A stretch of DNA of 64,000 nucleotides from Paenibacillus sinensis (GCF_019904155.1 NZ_JAHCMB010000046.1:62428-126427), one strand, 5' to 3'. Shown: positions 17,425 through 24,657, counted from the first letter of the stretch. Notes: generated from the letters alone by a model not told the origin. Translations and numbers: made by a program.

Positions 17425-18522
17425 ATGAACCCGAAACCGCATATTGTAGACCTTCCGGTATACAAGCCGGGCAAGCCCATTGAAGAAGTACAGAAGGAAT
17501 ACGGGCTTCAGAAGGTCATCAAGCTAGCCTCTAACGAGAATCCGTATGGCTCTTCTCCCAGTGCCAAAGCCGCTATTCTGGCCGAGCTGGACAACTTGTA
17601 TCTCTATCCCGACGGCTCCGCTGCGGAATTAACTTCCGCGGTGGCTTCACATCTGGGTGTCAAGGGCGAGAACATCATCTTCGGCTGCGGCTCCGATGAA
17701 ATTATCGCACTGATTGCCCGCGCGTTCTTCCTGCCCGGCGACGAGACCATTATGGCAGACCAGACTTTCTCTGTGTATAAGAGCAATGCGGATATCGAAG
17801 GCGCGGTCGGCATCGAGGTTCCGCTCGTGAACGGAACGCATGATCTGGCTGCTATGCTGGCCGCCGTCACGGACAAGACAAAGGTCATCTGGGTGTGCAA
17901 CCCGAACAACCCGACGGGAACCTTCGTGCCCGAAGCGGAGCTGATGTCGTTCCTGAACGCTGTTCCTGAGAGGGTCATGGTTGTTCTGGACGAAGCCTAC
18001 TTCGAATATGCAACCGATTTATCTTATCCGGATGGCATCAAGCTGCTGGACCGTTATCCCAATCTGGTCGTTCTTCGCACATTCTCCAAAATATATGGAT
18101 TGGCTGCGCTGCGTATCGGTTATGGGATCGGAAGTCCCGGAATAATCAAACTCATCAATCAGGTTCGCGAACCGTTCAATACGTCACGCATCGCTCAGGC
18201 AGCGGCTCTTGCCGCATTGGGGGACAAGGAGTATGTGAAGGAATGCCGACAGCTTAACGCAGACGGCAGATTACAGCTTCAGGCCGAATTTCAGCGTCTG
18301 GGATTGAATCATTTCCCCTCGCAGGGCAATTTCATCATGGTGGATGTGCGCGTTCCGGCTTCAGAGCTTTTCGAGAGCCTGCTGCGCAAAGGCGTGATTG
18401 TCAGAGCCGGACACCGGCTGTATCCGACCTGGATACGGGTTACTGTGGGTTCGCAGGAACAGAATAAGGCCTTTATCGCAGCGCTCGAGGCCGCGTTGAT
18501 GGAGCAGGGAGTCCGGGCTTAG
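17425..18522 (+). CDS. hisC: Histidinol-phosphate/aromatic aminotransferase
   Basis: HisC transfers an amino group to imidazole-acetol phosphate in histidine synthesis. In Bacillus it also works on phenylpyruvate and hydroxyphenylpyruvate, which explains its place beside tyrA. The 365-residue protein is a class I/II aminotransferase with ASNENPYGSSP, WVCNPNNPTGTFVP, VVLDEAYFEYA, the PLP lysine in TFSKIYGLAALRIGYGI and a C-terminal RVTVGSQEQNKAFI arginine. The ATG at 17425 follows GGAAAGAGGA. It matches the trpA-hisC-tyrA order of B. subtilis. Confidence 0.95.
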   Translation: MNPKPHIVDLPVYKPGKPIEEVQKEYGLQKVIKLASNENPYGSSPSAKAAILAELDNLYLYPDGSAAELTSAVASHLGVKGENIIFGCGSDEIIALIARAFFLPGDETIMADQTFSVYKSNADIEGAVGIEVPLVNGTHDLAAMLAAVTDKTKVIWVCNPNNPTGTFVPEAELMSFLNAVPERVMVVLDEAYFEYATDLSYPDGIKLLDRYPNLVVLRTFSKIYGLAALRIGYGIGSPGIIKLINQVREPFNTSRIAQAAALAALGDKEYVKECRQLNADGRLQLQAEFQRLGLNHFPSQGNFIMVDVRVPASELFESLLRKGVIVRAGHRLYPTWIRVTVGSQEQNKAFIAALEAALMEQGVRA

Positions 18523-18568
18523 CCGGACCCCTGCAAGCACTTTACAGAAGGCGAGATGTTGTAACGAC

Positions 18569-19663
18569 ATGACGACTAAAATTTCTATATTCGGCGTCGG
18601 ACTGATCGGCGGCTCCCTGGCGCTCTGCTTCAAGGGAAAGCCGGGGATAACCGTCGTCGGACATGCTCACAGGCCGGAATCAGCCGACAAATATGTGAGC
18701 AGAGGCGTAGTGGACAGTGCGACACTGTCTTTTGAGGAAGCTGCGCTGGATTCAGAGTTTATCTTTTTGTGCGTACCTGTAGGAATGCTTGAAGGATATA
18801 TGAAACGTTTGAGCCGGCTTCCTTTGAAGAAAGGCTGCATTATTACGGATGTGGGCAGCACGAAAGGGAGTATTGCAGACTGTGCGGAGGCGCTGGACCT
18901 GCAGGACGTGCACTTCATCGGCGGACACCCCATGGCCGGTTCGGAGCGTTCCGGGGTTGAAGCGGCCTCGTCGCTTCTGTTCGAGAACGCCTATTACGTG
19001 CTCACTCCGCCTCCCGGCGTGTCCGAGGAGGCATACGAAGCGCTTAAGGCGCTGCTGGTACATACGAAAGCCCAGATCGTCCGGCTGGACCCCCATCGGC
19101 ATGATGAAATCGTGGGAGCCATCAGCCATCTTCCGCATATTATCGCCGTTGCGCTGGTGAACCAGGTGCATGGGTATGACAGCGAAGATTCGCTGTACAG
19201 CACGCTTGCCGCCGGGGGATTCCGCGACATTACACGGATCGCTTCCAGCGAGCCCGTGATCTGGCGCGATATTCTGCTGAATAACCGTTCCGTGATGCTT
19301 CGGCTGCTCCAAGACTGGAATGAGGAAGTGTCGGCATTCGTCAGCATCTTGGAGAGCGGAGACGGAGAGGCGATCGAGAAGGCCTTCGAGGAAGCGAGCG
19401 GGTTCCGCAGCCGGCTTCCGGAGCGCCGCAAGGGGATGATCACTCCGCTGTTCGACCTGCATATCGACGTCCCCGATCACCCCGGCATTATCGGCCGGAT
19501 TGCGACGGAGCTGGGCGACCAGGGCATCAATCTCAGCAATGTGCAAATTATCGAGAGCCGCGAGGATGTGCCGGGAATCATGCGGCTGTCCTTTCGACAG
19601 GAGAACGATATGGAGCGTGCCAAGGCGCTGCTGCAGCAGCGTGATTATACGGTATATGTGTAA
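18569..19663 (+). CDS. tyrA: Prephenate dehydrogenase with ACT domain
   Basis: TyrA oxidatively decarboxylates prephenate to hydroxyphenylpyruvate with NAD. The 364-residue product has an N-terminal Rossmann domain (ISIFGVGLIGGSLALCFKG) and the central catalytic segment FIGGHPMAGSERSGVEAA. A helical region with ISHLPHIIAVALVN follows, then a C-terminal ACT domain from about residue 293 (LHIDVPDHPGIIGRIATEL). The ACT domain is expected to bind tyrosine for feedback control. A terminator starts 11 nt after the stop and ends the supraoperon. In B. subtilis aroE follows; it is not present here. Confidence 0.96.
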   Translation: MTTKISIFGVGLIGGSLALCFKGKPGITVVGHAHRPESADKYVSRGVVDSATLSFEEAALDSEFIFLCVPVGMLEGYMKRLSRLPLKKGCIITDVGSTKGSIADCAEALDLQDVHFIGGHPMAGSERSGVEAASSLLFENAYYVLTPPPGVSEEAYEALKALLVHTKAQIVRLDPHRHDEIVGAISHLPHIIAVALVNQVHGYDSEDSLYSTLAAGGFRDITRIASSEPVIWRDILLNNRSVMLRLLQDWNEEVSAFVSILESGDGEAIEKAFEEASGFRSRLPERRKGMITPLFDLHIDVPDHPGIIGRIATELGDQGINLSNVQIIESREDVPGIMRLSFRQENDMERAKALLQQRDYTVYV

Positions 19664-19674
19664 AAGAGCTGATG

Positions 19675-19700
19675 AAGCCGGGCGGATGCCCGGCTTTTTT
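19675..19700 (+). terminator. Terminator of the aro/trp supraoperon
   Basis: AAGCCGGGC (19675-19683), 4-nt loop, GCCCGGCTT (19688-19696), with the T run to 19700. A 9-bp perfect stem. Confidence 0.92.
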
Positions 19701-19728
19701 GGGCTGCAGGCCAAGCGGGGGTGCGGTG

Positions 19729-19962
19729 TTTGCGGCATACAACGGGTTAATGGCATACAGCGGGTTTACAGTAGAGAGCAGGTTTACAGCACGGAGCGGT
19801 TTTACGGCAGACAGCAGGTTTACAGCGGCGGGATACTGTAAGGCATGCAGCTGGTGGTTAGCGGGTATACGGCATACAGCATACAGCGGGTTTACAATAC
19901 GGAGCAGGCTTACAGTACGGAACAAGTTTACAGTAGACAGTAGTTTTACAGAAGTTGGCATA
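19729..19962 (+). repeat. Degenerate 18-bp periodic array
   Basis: The motif TTTACAG recurs at 19765, 19783, (TTTACGG) 19801 and 19819, then (TTTACAA) 19891, (CTTACAG) 19909, 19927 and 19945. Every interval is a multiple of 18. Decayed copies sit in the same register at 19729 (TTTGCGG), 19747, 19837, 19855 and 19873. The fuller unit resembles GAGCAGGTTTACAGTACG. About 13 units lie in phase with no indel. No spacer/repeat alternation is seen, so it is not CRISPR. Reading frames cross it on both strands, but none has a credible start. Confidence 0.85.
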
Positions 19963-20069
19963 GAGAAGGCACACAGCTGGTAGACAGCAGGTAGACAGCA
20001 GGTATACAGCATGCAAAAGGACTCAGGTGGCCCAAGCAGCTTCACGGCTGCGGTCACGGCCCAAAAGAC

Positions 20070-20152
20070 AAAAAAAAAGACCGCTTTCAGAAAGCGGTCC
20101 TTGCTCATATAGAGCAACAGTTTTGGATAGGAGTGGAGAGAAACCATACTGT
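20070..20152 (-). ncRNA. Candidate small RNA (about 83 nt)
   Basis: On the minus strand a full-consensus promoter (20159-20187) should start transcription near 20152. A strong intrinsic terminator follows only about 55-80 nt later: GACCGCTTT (20099-20091), loop CTG, AAAGCGGTC (20087-20079), then nine T (20078-20070). The intervening RNA contains a pyrimidine-rich stretch UCUCUCCACUCCUAUCC (minus strand of 20142-20126). A sequence like this could pair with Shine-Dalgarno regions, as in Gram-positive C-rich regulatory RNAs. A frame with ATG at 20147 runs through the terminator without stopping, so the transcript is unlikely to encode it. I do not recognise the family. Confidence 0.65.
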
Positions 20153-20158
20153 ACTTTT

Positions 20159-20187
20159 ATTATATGTATCCGTTTACAATTTGTCAA
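20159..20187 (-). promoter_or_regulatory. Consensus sigma-A promoter, minus strand
   Basis: Read on the minus strand: TTGACA (20187-20182), 17-bp spacer, TATAAT (20164-20159). Both hexamers are perfect. The only minus-strand feature ahead of it is the terminator at 20070-20099. Confidence 0.85.
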
Positions 20188-20416
20188 CGCTTTCAAGGAA
20201 AAAAACTAAAAAATATTTCTGCTTATTCCTTATCATGTTTATCATCGGTAGATCTGGATGATTCAAGAAGATTCCATTCCCTCATCGCAATAAACCTGCA
20301 GCACCGAAAAACCGGCTATTTCGAGGCTAAAACAGGTTATCGTTCGGAGAAAAAGTCGGATAGAGCTGCCTGTTCCTGACGTCTGAACTCTATTAATGTC
20401 ATTCCCTACCGAATTG

Positions 20417-20425
20417 TGGTACAAT
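20417..20425 (+). promoter_or_regulatory. Extended -10 element before ECF sigma gene
   Basis: TGG plus TACAAT (20420-20425); the -35 is poor. It lies about 215 bp upstream of the sigma gene start, leaving a long untranslated leader. Confidence 0.45.
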
Positions 20426-20460
20426 AGGAAAGGTATTTTTACAGAGTTTAAGATTCTTCT

Positions 20461-20482
20461 TACGTATGTCTATTCATACGTA
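20461..20482 (+). repeat. Inverted repeat in ECF sigma leader
   Basis: TACGTATG (20461-20468), 6-nt gap, CATACGTA (20475-20482): perfect 8-bp arms. It sits 36 bp after the extended -10 and has no T run, so an operator or a leader hairpin is more likely than a terminator. Confidence 0.6.
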
Positions 20483-20641
20483 TTATCGTATCTAAACATC
20501 CGTTCCGATGAATATACATAGAAACCGAATGCGTGAAATCGTAATCCAATTTTTCAGAAAAAGCCGCAACCTTTGGAACCCGGCAGGGTATATATATTCA
20601 GCCGGGTATGACGTGCGATGGCGAGGAGGACCACACCCACC

Positions 20642-21235
20642 ATGACGGATTCCCAACTGATCCAACTTATCAAACAGGGCGACACCGAATTGTATTCCGA
20701 ACTTATGCGCAGGTATCAGCGCAAGATCTTGGCTTTCGTCTATCATATGCTGAAGAACTCTCAGATGGAGCTTATCGCAGAGGATCTCTGCTCCGAGACG
20801 TTCTACAAGGCATTCAGGAGCCTTCACTCCTTCCGCGAAGTCGACGCCTCTTTCTCGACCTGGCTGTATACGATCGCCCGCAATACCGTACTCAGCGAGC
20901 TGCGCAAGAACAGAGCCGGCAGTGTATCGCTGGAAGAAAGCGGATATACGCCTGTAGCTCCTATGGAAGTAGCTCCGGAGCAGGCCGTTCTGCGCAACGA
21001 GAGGATGAATCTGGTTCGCAAAGCGATCAATAACCTGCCCGAGAAGCAGAGATCGGCGCTGATTTTGCGTGAATATGACCAGATGGATTACCAGGAGATC
21101 GCTACGATTCTCGACCAGAGTGTGAGTTCGGTCAAATCGCTGCTCTTCCGGGCCAGAAGCAGTGTGAAGCTGCAGCTCGAGTCTTACTTCTACGAGCCTG
21201 CCTACGAGGAGCGGGCAGAGAGGATGAACAATTAA
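20642..21235 (+). CDS. ECF-type RNA polymerase sigma factor
   Basis: This 197-residue protein is an extracytoplasmic-function sigma factor. Region 2 is at about residues 18-85: RRYQRKILAFVYHML, then EDLCSETFYKAFRSLHSFRE and STWLYTIARNTVLSELRKN. Region 4 is at about 125-180: NLPEKQRSALILREYDQM, YQEIATILDQSVSSVKSLLF. ATG at 20642 has GAGGAGG at 20623-20629; an earlier in-frame start at 20618 would bypass that site. The stop codon overlaps the next ATG (TAATG). The next gene encodes a zinc-type anti-sigma factor, which indicates membrane-signal control of this sigma. I cannot assign its regulon. Confidence 0.92.
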   Translation: MTDSQLIQLIKQGDTELYSELMRRYQRKILAFVYHMLKNSQMELIAEDLCSETFYKAFRSLHSFREVDASFSTWLYTIARNTVLSELRKNRAGSVSLEESGYTPVAPMEVAPEQAVLRNERMNLVRKAINNLPEKQRSALILREYDQMDYQEIATILDQSVSSVKSLLFRARSSVKLQLESYFYEPAYEERAERMNN

Positions 21236-21828
21236 TGAATTGTAAAGAAGCGCAGAGACTGATCCCGCTTCTTGAAGATTTACCGAAAGGATCTCCGGAA
21301 GCGGAAGCGTTCATGCGGCATGTCTCCGGCTGTTCCTACTGTACGGCGGAATGGGAGCTGTGGCAGGAGGGCAGCCGGCTGATCCGCGAAATGAAGACCG
21401 TTGTCAGTGATGAACGGGCTGAGGCGATCAATGCCAGAGTTATGGAACGCATATATCTGGAGAGCCCGTGGCTGATGCCGGGAGACGGCAAATCGCCGGG
21501 ACGGCCCGGCATTTTTCGCAGACGCATCAGTATATGGATCGCCTGTTTTCTGGCCGTATTTCTCTGTAGCTTCCTTTATTTCACCATTTTCCAGACACCG
21601 GACAATACAACCATGGCGCAGACCGGGATTGTTCCAACCGGGGTCGCCGGTTCACTGGACAACTGGACATCGGTCTATCCGGTATCGTCGGGCGCTACTG
21701 AAATTATCGAGCCGCTGGTCGTCAGCATGGACCCGACCCATCCCCAGTACTGGATGATTCTGTCCAGCCTCGGTATCTTTCTGTCCATTGTTTCGCTAAC
21801 CCGGCTTAACCGTTACCGCAGGCATTGA
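21235..21828 (+). CDS. Membrane anti-sigma factor, ZAS type
   Basis: The 197-residue product has a cytoplasmic N-terminal zinc-associated anti-sigma motif, HVSGCSYC (H-x3-C-x2-C, about residues 23-30). A transmembrane helix follows at about 99-118 (IWIACFLAVFLCSFLYFTIF). After an extracytoplasmic stretch of about 50 residues comes a second hydrophobic segment (YWMILSSLGIFLSIVSL) near the C-terminus. This layout fits an anti-sigma that holds the upstream ECF sigma at the membrane until signalled. It is translationally coupled to the sigma gene through TAATG, and a hairpin terminator follows. The signal it senses is unknown. Confidence 0.85.
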   Translation: MNCKEAQRLIPLLEDLPKGSPEAEAFMRHVSGCSYCTAEWELWQEGSRLIREMKTVVSDERAEAINARVMERIYLESPWLMPGDGKSPGRPGIFRRRISIWIACFLAVFLCSFLYFTIFQTPDNTTMAQTGIVPTGVAGSLDNWTSVYPVSSGATEIIEPLVVSMDPTHPQYWMILSSLGIFLSIVSLTRLNRYRRH

Positions 21829-21862
21829 AAGAGCTCTCCCTGTTCATGGAAGAGCTCTTTTG
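21828..21862 (+). terminator. Terminator after anti-sigma gene
   Basis: AAAGAGCTCT (21828-21837), 13-nt loop, AGAGCTCTTT (21851-21860), then TTG. The 10-bp stem is perfect and the T tail short. Confidence 0.75.
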
Positions 21863-21926
21863 CTGTTCATTTGGGTACATCCATGATAAAGTTAGTTAAA
21901 AAATAGGGGAAGGGATGGGAGTTCTC

Positions 21927-22514
21927 ATGTTGATTGGCTTGATTCGCCACGGACAGACCGATTGGAATGTCGTTGGCCGCATTCAAGGACAAAGCGATAT
22001 TCCGCTGAACGACGTAGGCCGGAGGCAGGCTCATATGCTGGCAGACCGGCTTCTGGAGGAGCCTTACCGCTGGGACGGCTGCATTACAAGCGGTCTGTCG
22101 CGCGCACAGGAGACCGGCGAGATTATTGCGGCGAAGCTCGGCATCCCGCTCCTTGAGCCTGACTGCCGTATACGCGAGCGTGCTTATGGTCAGGTCGAAG
22201 GGCTTACGGCCGCAGAACGCGAGAGCAGATGGGGCAAGGAGTGGAACCTGCTGGACGTCGGGCAGGAGAGGGATGAAGAGCTTCAGGCCCGTGCCTTGGC
22301 CTTTCTGGAGGATCTGTCAGCCAATAATCCGGAGAAGAGCATTCTAGTGGTCTCCCACGGCGGATTTCTGGCGCAGCTGTACACAGCACTGTACAAAGAC
22401 AAATATACCGAACGCATCGGCAACCTTTCCCTGACCATACTGGAAAAGAAGGAAAATGACTGGAATCCTCTGCTGTACAACTGTACCCGCCATATTCTGC
22501 AAAACCAGCCGTAA
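21927..22514 (+). CDS. Histidine phosphatase family protein
   Basis: The product is a phosphoglycerate-mutase-like phosphatase of about 195 residues. It carries the RHG active-site motif LIRHGQTDWNVVGRIQGQSD at the N-terminus, the second phosphate-pocket segment ITSGLSRAQETGEIIA, and the C-terminal catalytic histidine in VVSHGGFLAQL. Members act on phosphorylated sugars, cobalamin precursors or other small molecules, and the substrate cannot be told from sequence alone. The start is either ATG 21927 (GGGAG 8 nt upstream) or ATG 21915. The stop codon lies inside a terminator stem. Confidence 0.88.
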   Translation: MLIGLIRHGQTDWNVVGRIQGQSDIPLNDVGRRQAHMLADRLLEEPYRWDGCITSGLSRAQETGEIIAAKLGIPLLEPDCRIRERAYGQVEGLTAAERESRWGKEWNLLDVGQERDEELQARALAFLEDLSANNPEKSILVVSHGGFLAQLYTALYKDKYTERIGNLSLTILEKKENDWNPLLYNCTRHILQNQP

Positions 22515-22541
22515 CCCGAAAAATTTCGGGTTATTTTTTTT
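22512..22541 (+). terminator. Terminator overlapping stop codon
   Basis: TAACCCGAA/TTCGGGTTA stem (22512-22533) followed by TTTTTTTT. The stop codon TAA is the first triplet of the stem. Confidence 0.9.
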
Positions 22542-22605
22542 GCGGAAACTGGAATAAAAAAAGCCAGCATTCCCATAATGGTATTAAAACAGCGAGGCGA
22601 TGTAG

Positions 22606-23694
22606 ATGAATCTGGCGGATATGCTGAGCTATGCGGACATGAGCCAGCTTACGGCCATTGCGGGCCGGTACCGGTGTGAATGCAGGCCGAACTCGAAGCG
22701 GGATCTGATTCAGACGCTGCTCCACACACTGGGCAGCAGGGATTTCATGACAGCCCAAATCAGAGACTGCTCGCTTTCGGACTTGAGGTTTTTAAACACT
22801 CTCCTGTTTGATGAAAGAGGTTATTTGGCACTGGAGGATTTGCTGGCCGCCGCCCGTGCAGCGGCTTTCGAGACAACTGATTCGCACGGCGGCTATCGCG
22901 ATATCGTGAATCGTTTCAAGAACGGCGGCTGGCTTTTTAACGGAACATCCCAACAGACGAGGTATTTGTACCGGGTTCCCGCGGATTTTAAGGAAAGATT
23001 TCGGGATGCGATGGCGATCCGGATCCGGGAAGAGCTGCATAAATGCAGTGAGCCCGAAATGTACCGGGAAGAAGGCGGTCTTGCGGCCGCCGATCTCCTG
23101 ACACTACTGCGTTTCGTCATGGAGAATGAACCCGAGATCAGCACGGATGGCGCTATGTACAAGAGAAGCCAGCAGCAGCTGATGAACGCGCTGCATATCC
23201 CGGAACCGCTGCTGTCCAAGGGCGGCTGGCGGTTCGGTTACGGCAGAGCCTGCGAGTTCTATCCGCCCCGGCTGGCGCTCCTGTACGATTATGCCAGACA
23301 TCGTCGCTGGATCGCCGAAGAGGGCCAGAAGCTCCGGCTGACGACCGGCGGCTCCCTGGTTCTGGAGGAAGCAAAAGCCGAATCCATGTTGCAGATATTC
23401 ACCTTTTGGTTAAGACTTTATAAAGGTGCTATTCCAAATCTTACATCGCTCGTCTATTGGATCGGCGTTGCTGCGGGAGAATGGGTGACCGTAGAGTCGC
23501 TGAACGCCTCGCTGGGCTGGCTGATCAAGCCGTTCTATTACGACGATGCGGGCATGATTATGGAGAAGCGCATCCTTCGTATGATGCTGCATCTCGGCAT
23601 GCTTAGAGCAGGGGAGACGGCAGCGGGAGCCGCCGTCAAAATGACGGCATGGGGGCTGGAGAAGGCGGTTGTCAACAAACCGGTTCTTATATAG
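22606..23694 (+). CDS. Uncharacterised 362-residue protein
   Basis: I do not recognise this protein. It is predicted soluble and mostly helical, with no signal peptide, membrane segment or cysteine cluster. The N-terminal part (YADMSQLTAIAGRYRCECRP, then NSKRDLIQTLLHTL) resembles a short SAP- or winged-helix-like DNA-binding segment. Weak similarity in layout to N-terminal regions of XPB/Ssl2-type helicase-associated proteins is possible, but this is only an impression. ATG 22606 has AGCGAGG about 8 nt upstream. It stands alone between two terminator-bounded units and a pseudogene. Confidence 0.75.
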   Translation: MNLADMLSYADMSQLTAIAGRYRCECRPNSKRDLIQTLLHTLGSRDFMTAQIRDCSLSDLRFLNTLLFDERGYLALEDLLAAARAAAFETTDSHGGYRDIVNRFKNGGWLFNGTSQQTRYLYRVPADFKERFRDAMAIRIREELHKCSEPEMYREEGGLAAADLLTLLRFVMENEPEISTDGAMYKRSQQQLMNALHIPEPLLSKGGWRFGYGRACEFYPPRLALLYDYARHRRWIAEEGQKLRLTTGGSLVLEEAKAESMLQIFTFWLRLYKGAIPNLTSLVYWIGVAAGEWVTVESLNASLGWLIKPFYYDDAGMIMEKRILRMMLHLGMLRAGETAAGAAVKMTAWGLEKAVVNKPVLI

Positions 23695-23761
23695 CCGTCC
23701 ATGCGGCGCGCAGGTCCTTGCTGCTGATAAGCCCGCCTTATGCCAAAAGGAGGGGGACTAC

Positions 23762-24106
23762 TTGCGGATGTCATATGGAGCCTACATACTGCAGCTTCAT
23801 CCATCCGTCTTTACAGCCGAAGGAGTGAAGAACATAGGCGACTTCTGCGGTGACACGGGTCGACTATAGATTTCACACGAAGGCGAAGAGGAGAAATGAA
23901 ATCGTTCCAGTCATCATCCAGCGAACGCTGCAGGGTAGGCAGAGGCGTAATATTAGGATTGGGCGCAATAGTGTTGAACGGTGCGACGGTTGGTGAATAT
24001 GCTTTAATAGGGGCCGGTTTGGGAGCTTACGGAACAGGACCAGGAGCGGACGGCCCGGACTTCGGCCAGCTGCCTTGAACTTGGGAAAACATATGCAGAA
24101 ACATAA
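23762..24106 (+). pseudogene. Decayed gamma-carbonic-anhydrase-like gene
   Basis: Three fragments in different frames together spell the ends of a left-handed beta-helix protein of the gamma-carbonic-anhydrase (YrdA/CaiE-like) family. Fragment 1 (23762-23869, TTG start after AGGAGGGG) reads LQLHPSVFTAEGVKNIGDF, the usual N-terminus. Fragment 2 (23896-24078) reads GAIVLNGATVGEYALIGAG, the C-terminal hexapeptide coils. Fragment 3 (24023-24106) reads ELTEQDQERTARTSASCLEL then GKTYAET and a stop, the usual C-terminal helix. About 60-80 residues of the middle, including the zinc histidines, are missing, and at least one frameshift separates fragments 2 and 3. Fragments 1 and 2 keep ribosome-site-like sequences, so short peptides might still be made. 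Confidence 0.75.
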
Positions 24107-24125
24107 ACAGCGGAGGTGTATTCGA

Positions 24126-24305
24126 ATGGACAAAATGAAGGCAACCTATGAAGTGATGTTAGGGCTCGCGGCAGAAATGGTGTGGGACGAAGCGCTGCGC
24201 AAGCGCCGGTGCGACATCTTGTACCGGGAGATTGACACGGCGCTGGCCATGGGAGACGAAACGGCATTCCGGAATCTTACAGAGGAACTAAAAAGCCTGG
24301 CTTAG
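24126..24305 (+). CDS. IDEAL-domain small protein
   Basis: This 59-residue protein ends in an IDEAL domain, a short helical motif named after its conserved letters. Here it reads ILYREIDTALAMGDETAFRN followed by LTEELKSLA, covering most of residues 30-59. IDEAL domains occur in small Firmicute proteins and at the C-terminus of ComK-interacting and similar regulators; the role is generally not known. ATG at 24126 has GCGGAGG at 24111-24117. An earlier in-frame start would lie inside the end of the neighbouring pseudogene. A terminator follows 61 bp downstream. Confidence 0.8.
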   Translation: MDKMKATYEVMLGLAAEMVWDEALRKRRCDILYREIDTALAMGDETAFRNLTEELKSLA

Positions 24306-24365
24306 GGATCAAAAGTGCGAAGGCGCTTACCTCCCCTTAAAATAGGAGTGGACATACGGCGGAAT

Positions 24366-24397
24366 GACCTGCCCGGGCGACAGGGGCGGGTCTTTTT
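24366..24397 (+). terminator. Terminator after IDEAL gene
   Basis: GACCTGCCC (24366-24374) pairs with GGGCGGGTC (24384-24392) with one G-U pair, then TTTTT. Confidence 0.75.
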
Positions 24398-24561
24398 GCT
24401 GACCGAATAATCAGGAAATATGCCGTGCTGACAACAAGCAAGGACAAGCAGGCCATTCTGAGGATTAACAGGAGGGCTGCCATGACAAGATAGGGCAATG
24501 CTTGATAACGCTGTTTGTTTATGGCTTTCTTTCATGTAAAACCCATCGTCCGCGCAGCGGC
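24398..24561. other. Non-coding gap before ypjA promoter
   Basis: No gene is supported here. An AGGAGGG at 24470-24476 precedes ATG ACA AGA TAG, a three-codon frame that is probably chance. Nothing else recognisable. Confidence 0.5.
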
Positions 24562-24590
24562 TTGCGAAACAAAAAGCAGAACAGTAGAAT
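24562..24590 (+). promoter_or_regulatory. Possible ypjA promoter
   Basis: TTGCGA (24562-24567), 17-bp spacer, TAGAAT (24585-24590). The start would be near 24597. Confidence 0.55.
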
Positions 24591-24605
24591 AGAAATTATA
24601 GGACG

Positions 24606-24636
24606 AACCTGATCGGATAGCGGTCAGGTTTTTATT
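24606..24636 (+). terminator. Terminator-like hairpin in ypjA leader
   Basis: AACCTGATCG (24606-24615) pairs with CGGTCAGGTT (24621-24630, one G-U), followed by TTTATT. It lies about 10 nt after the predicted start and 22 nt before the GTG, so it is either an attenuator or the end of an upstream transcript. Confidence 0.6.
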
Positions 24637-24657
24637 AAGCCGGGGAGGAGTAAGAGA

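Noticed and set aside
19729-19962. Possible CRISPR array.
   Set aside because: The period is only 18 bp with no unique spacers, copies are degenerate, and no cas genes are nearby.
19672-19983. Plus-strand frame with six-residue periodicity (SGFTVE, SRFTAR, ...) across the 18-bp array.
   Set aside because: The ATG is inside the tyrA terminator and has no ribosome site; the periodicity simply reflects the DNA repeat.
19578-20147. Minus-strand frame of 189 codons whose ATG lies about 5 nt after the predicted small-RNA start.
   Set aside because: It crosses the nine-T terminator, the 18-bp array and the end of tyrA; there is no ribosome site. Its openness comes from the in-phase repeat.
20521-20550. 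GAAAC...CGTA resembling an ECF autoregulatory promoter before the sigma gene.
   Set aside because: The spacing between the two elements is about two bases too short and the flanks do not fit.
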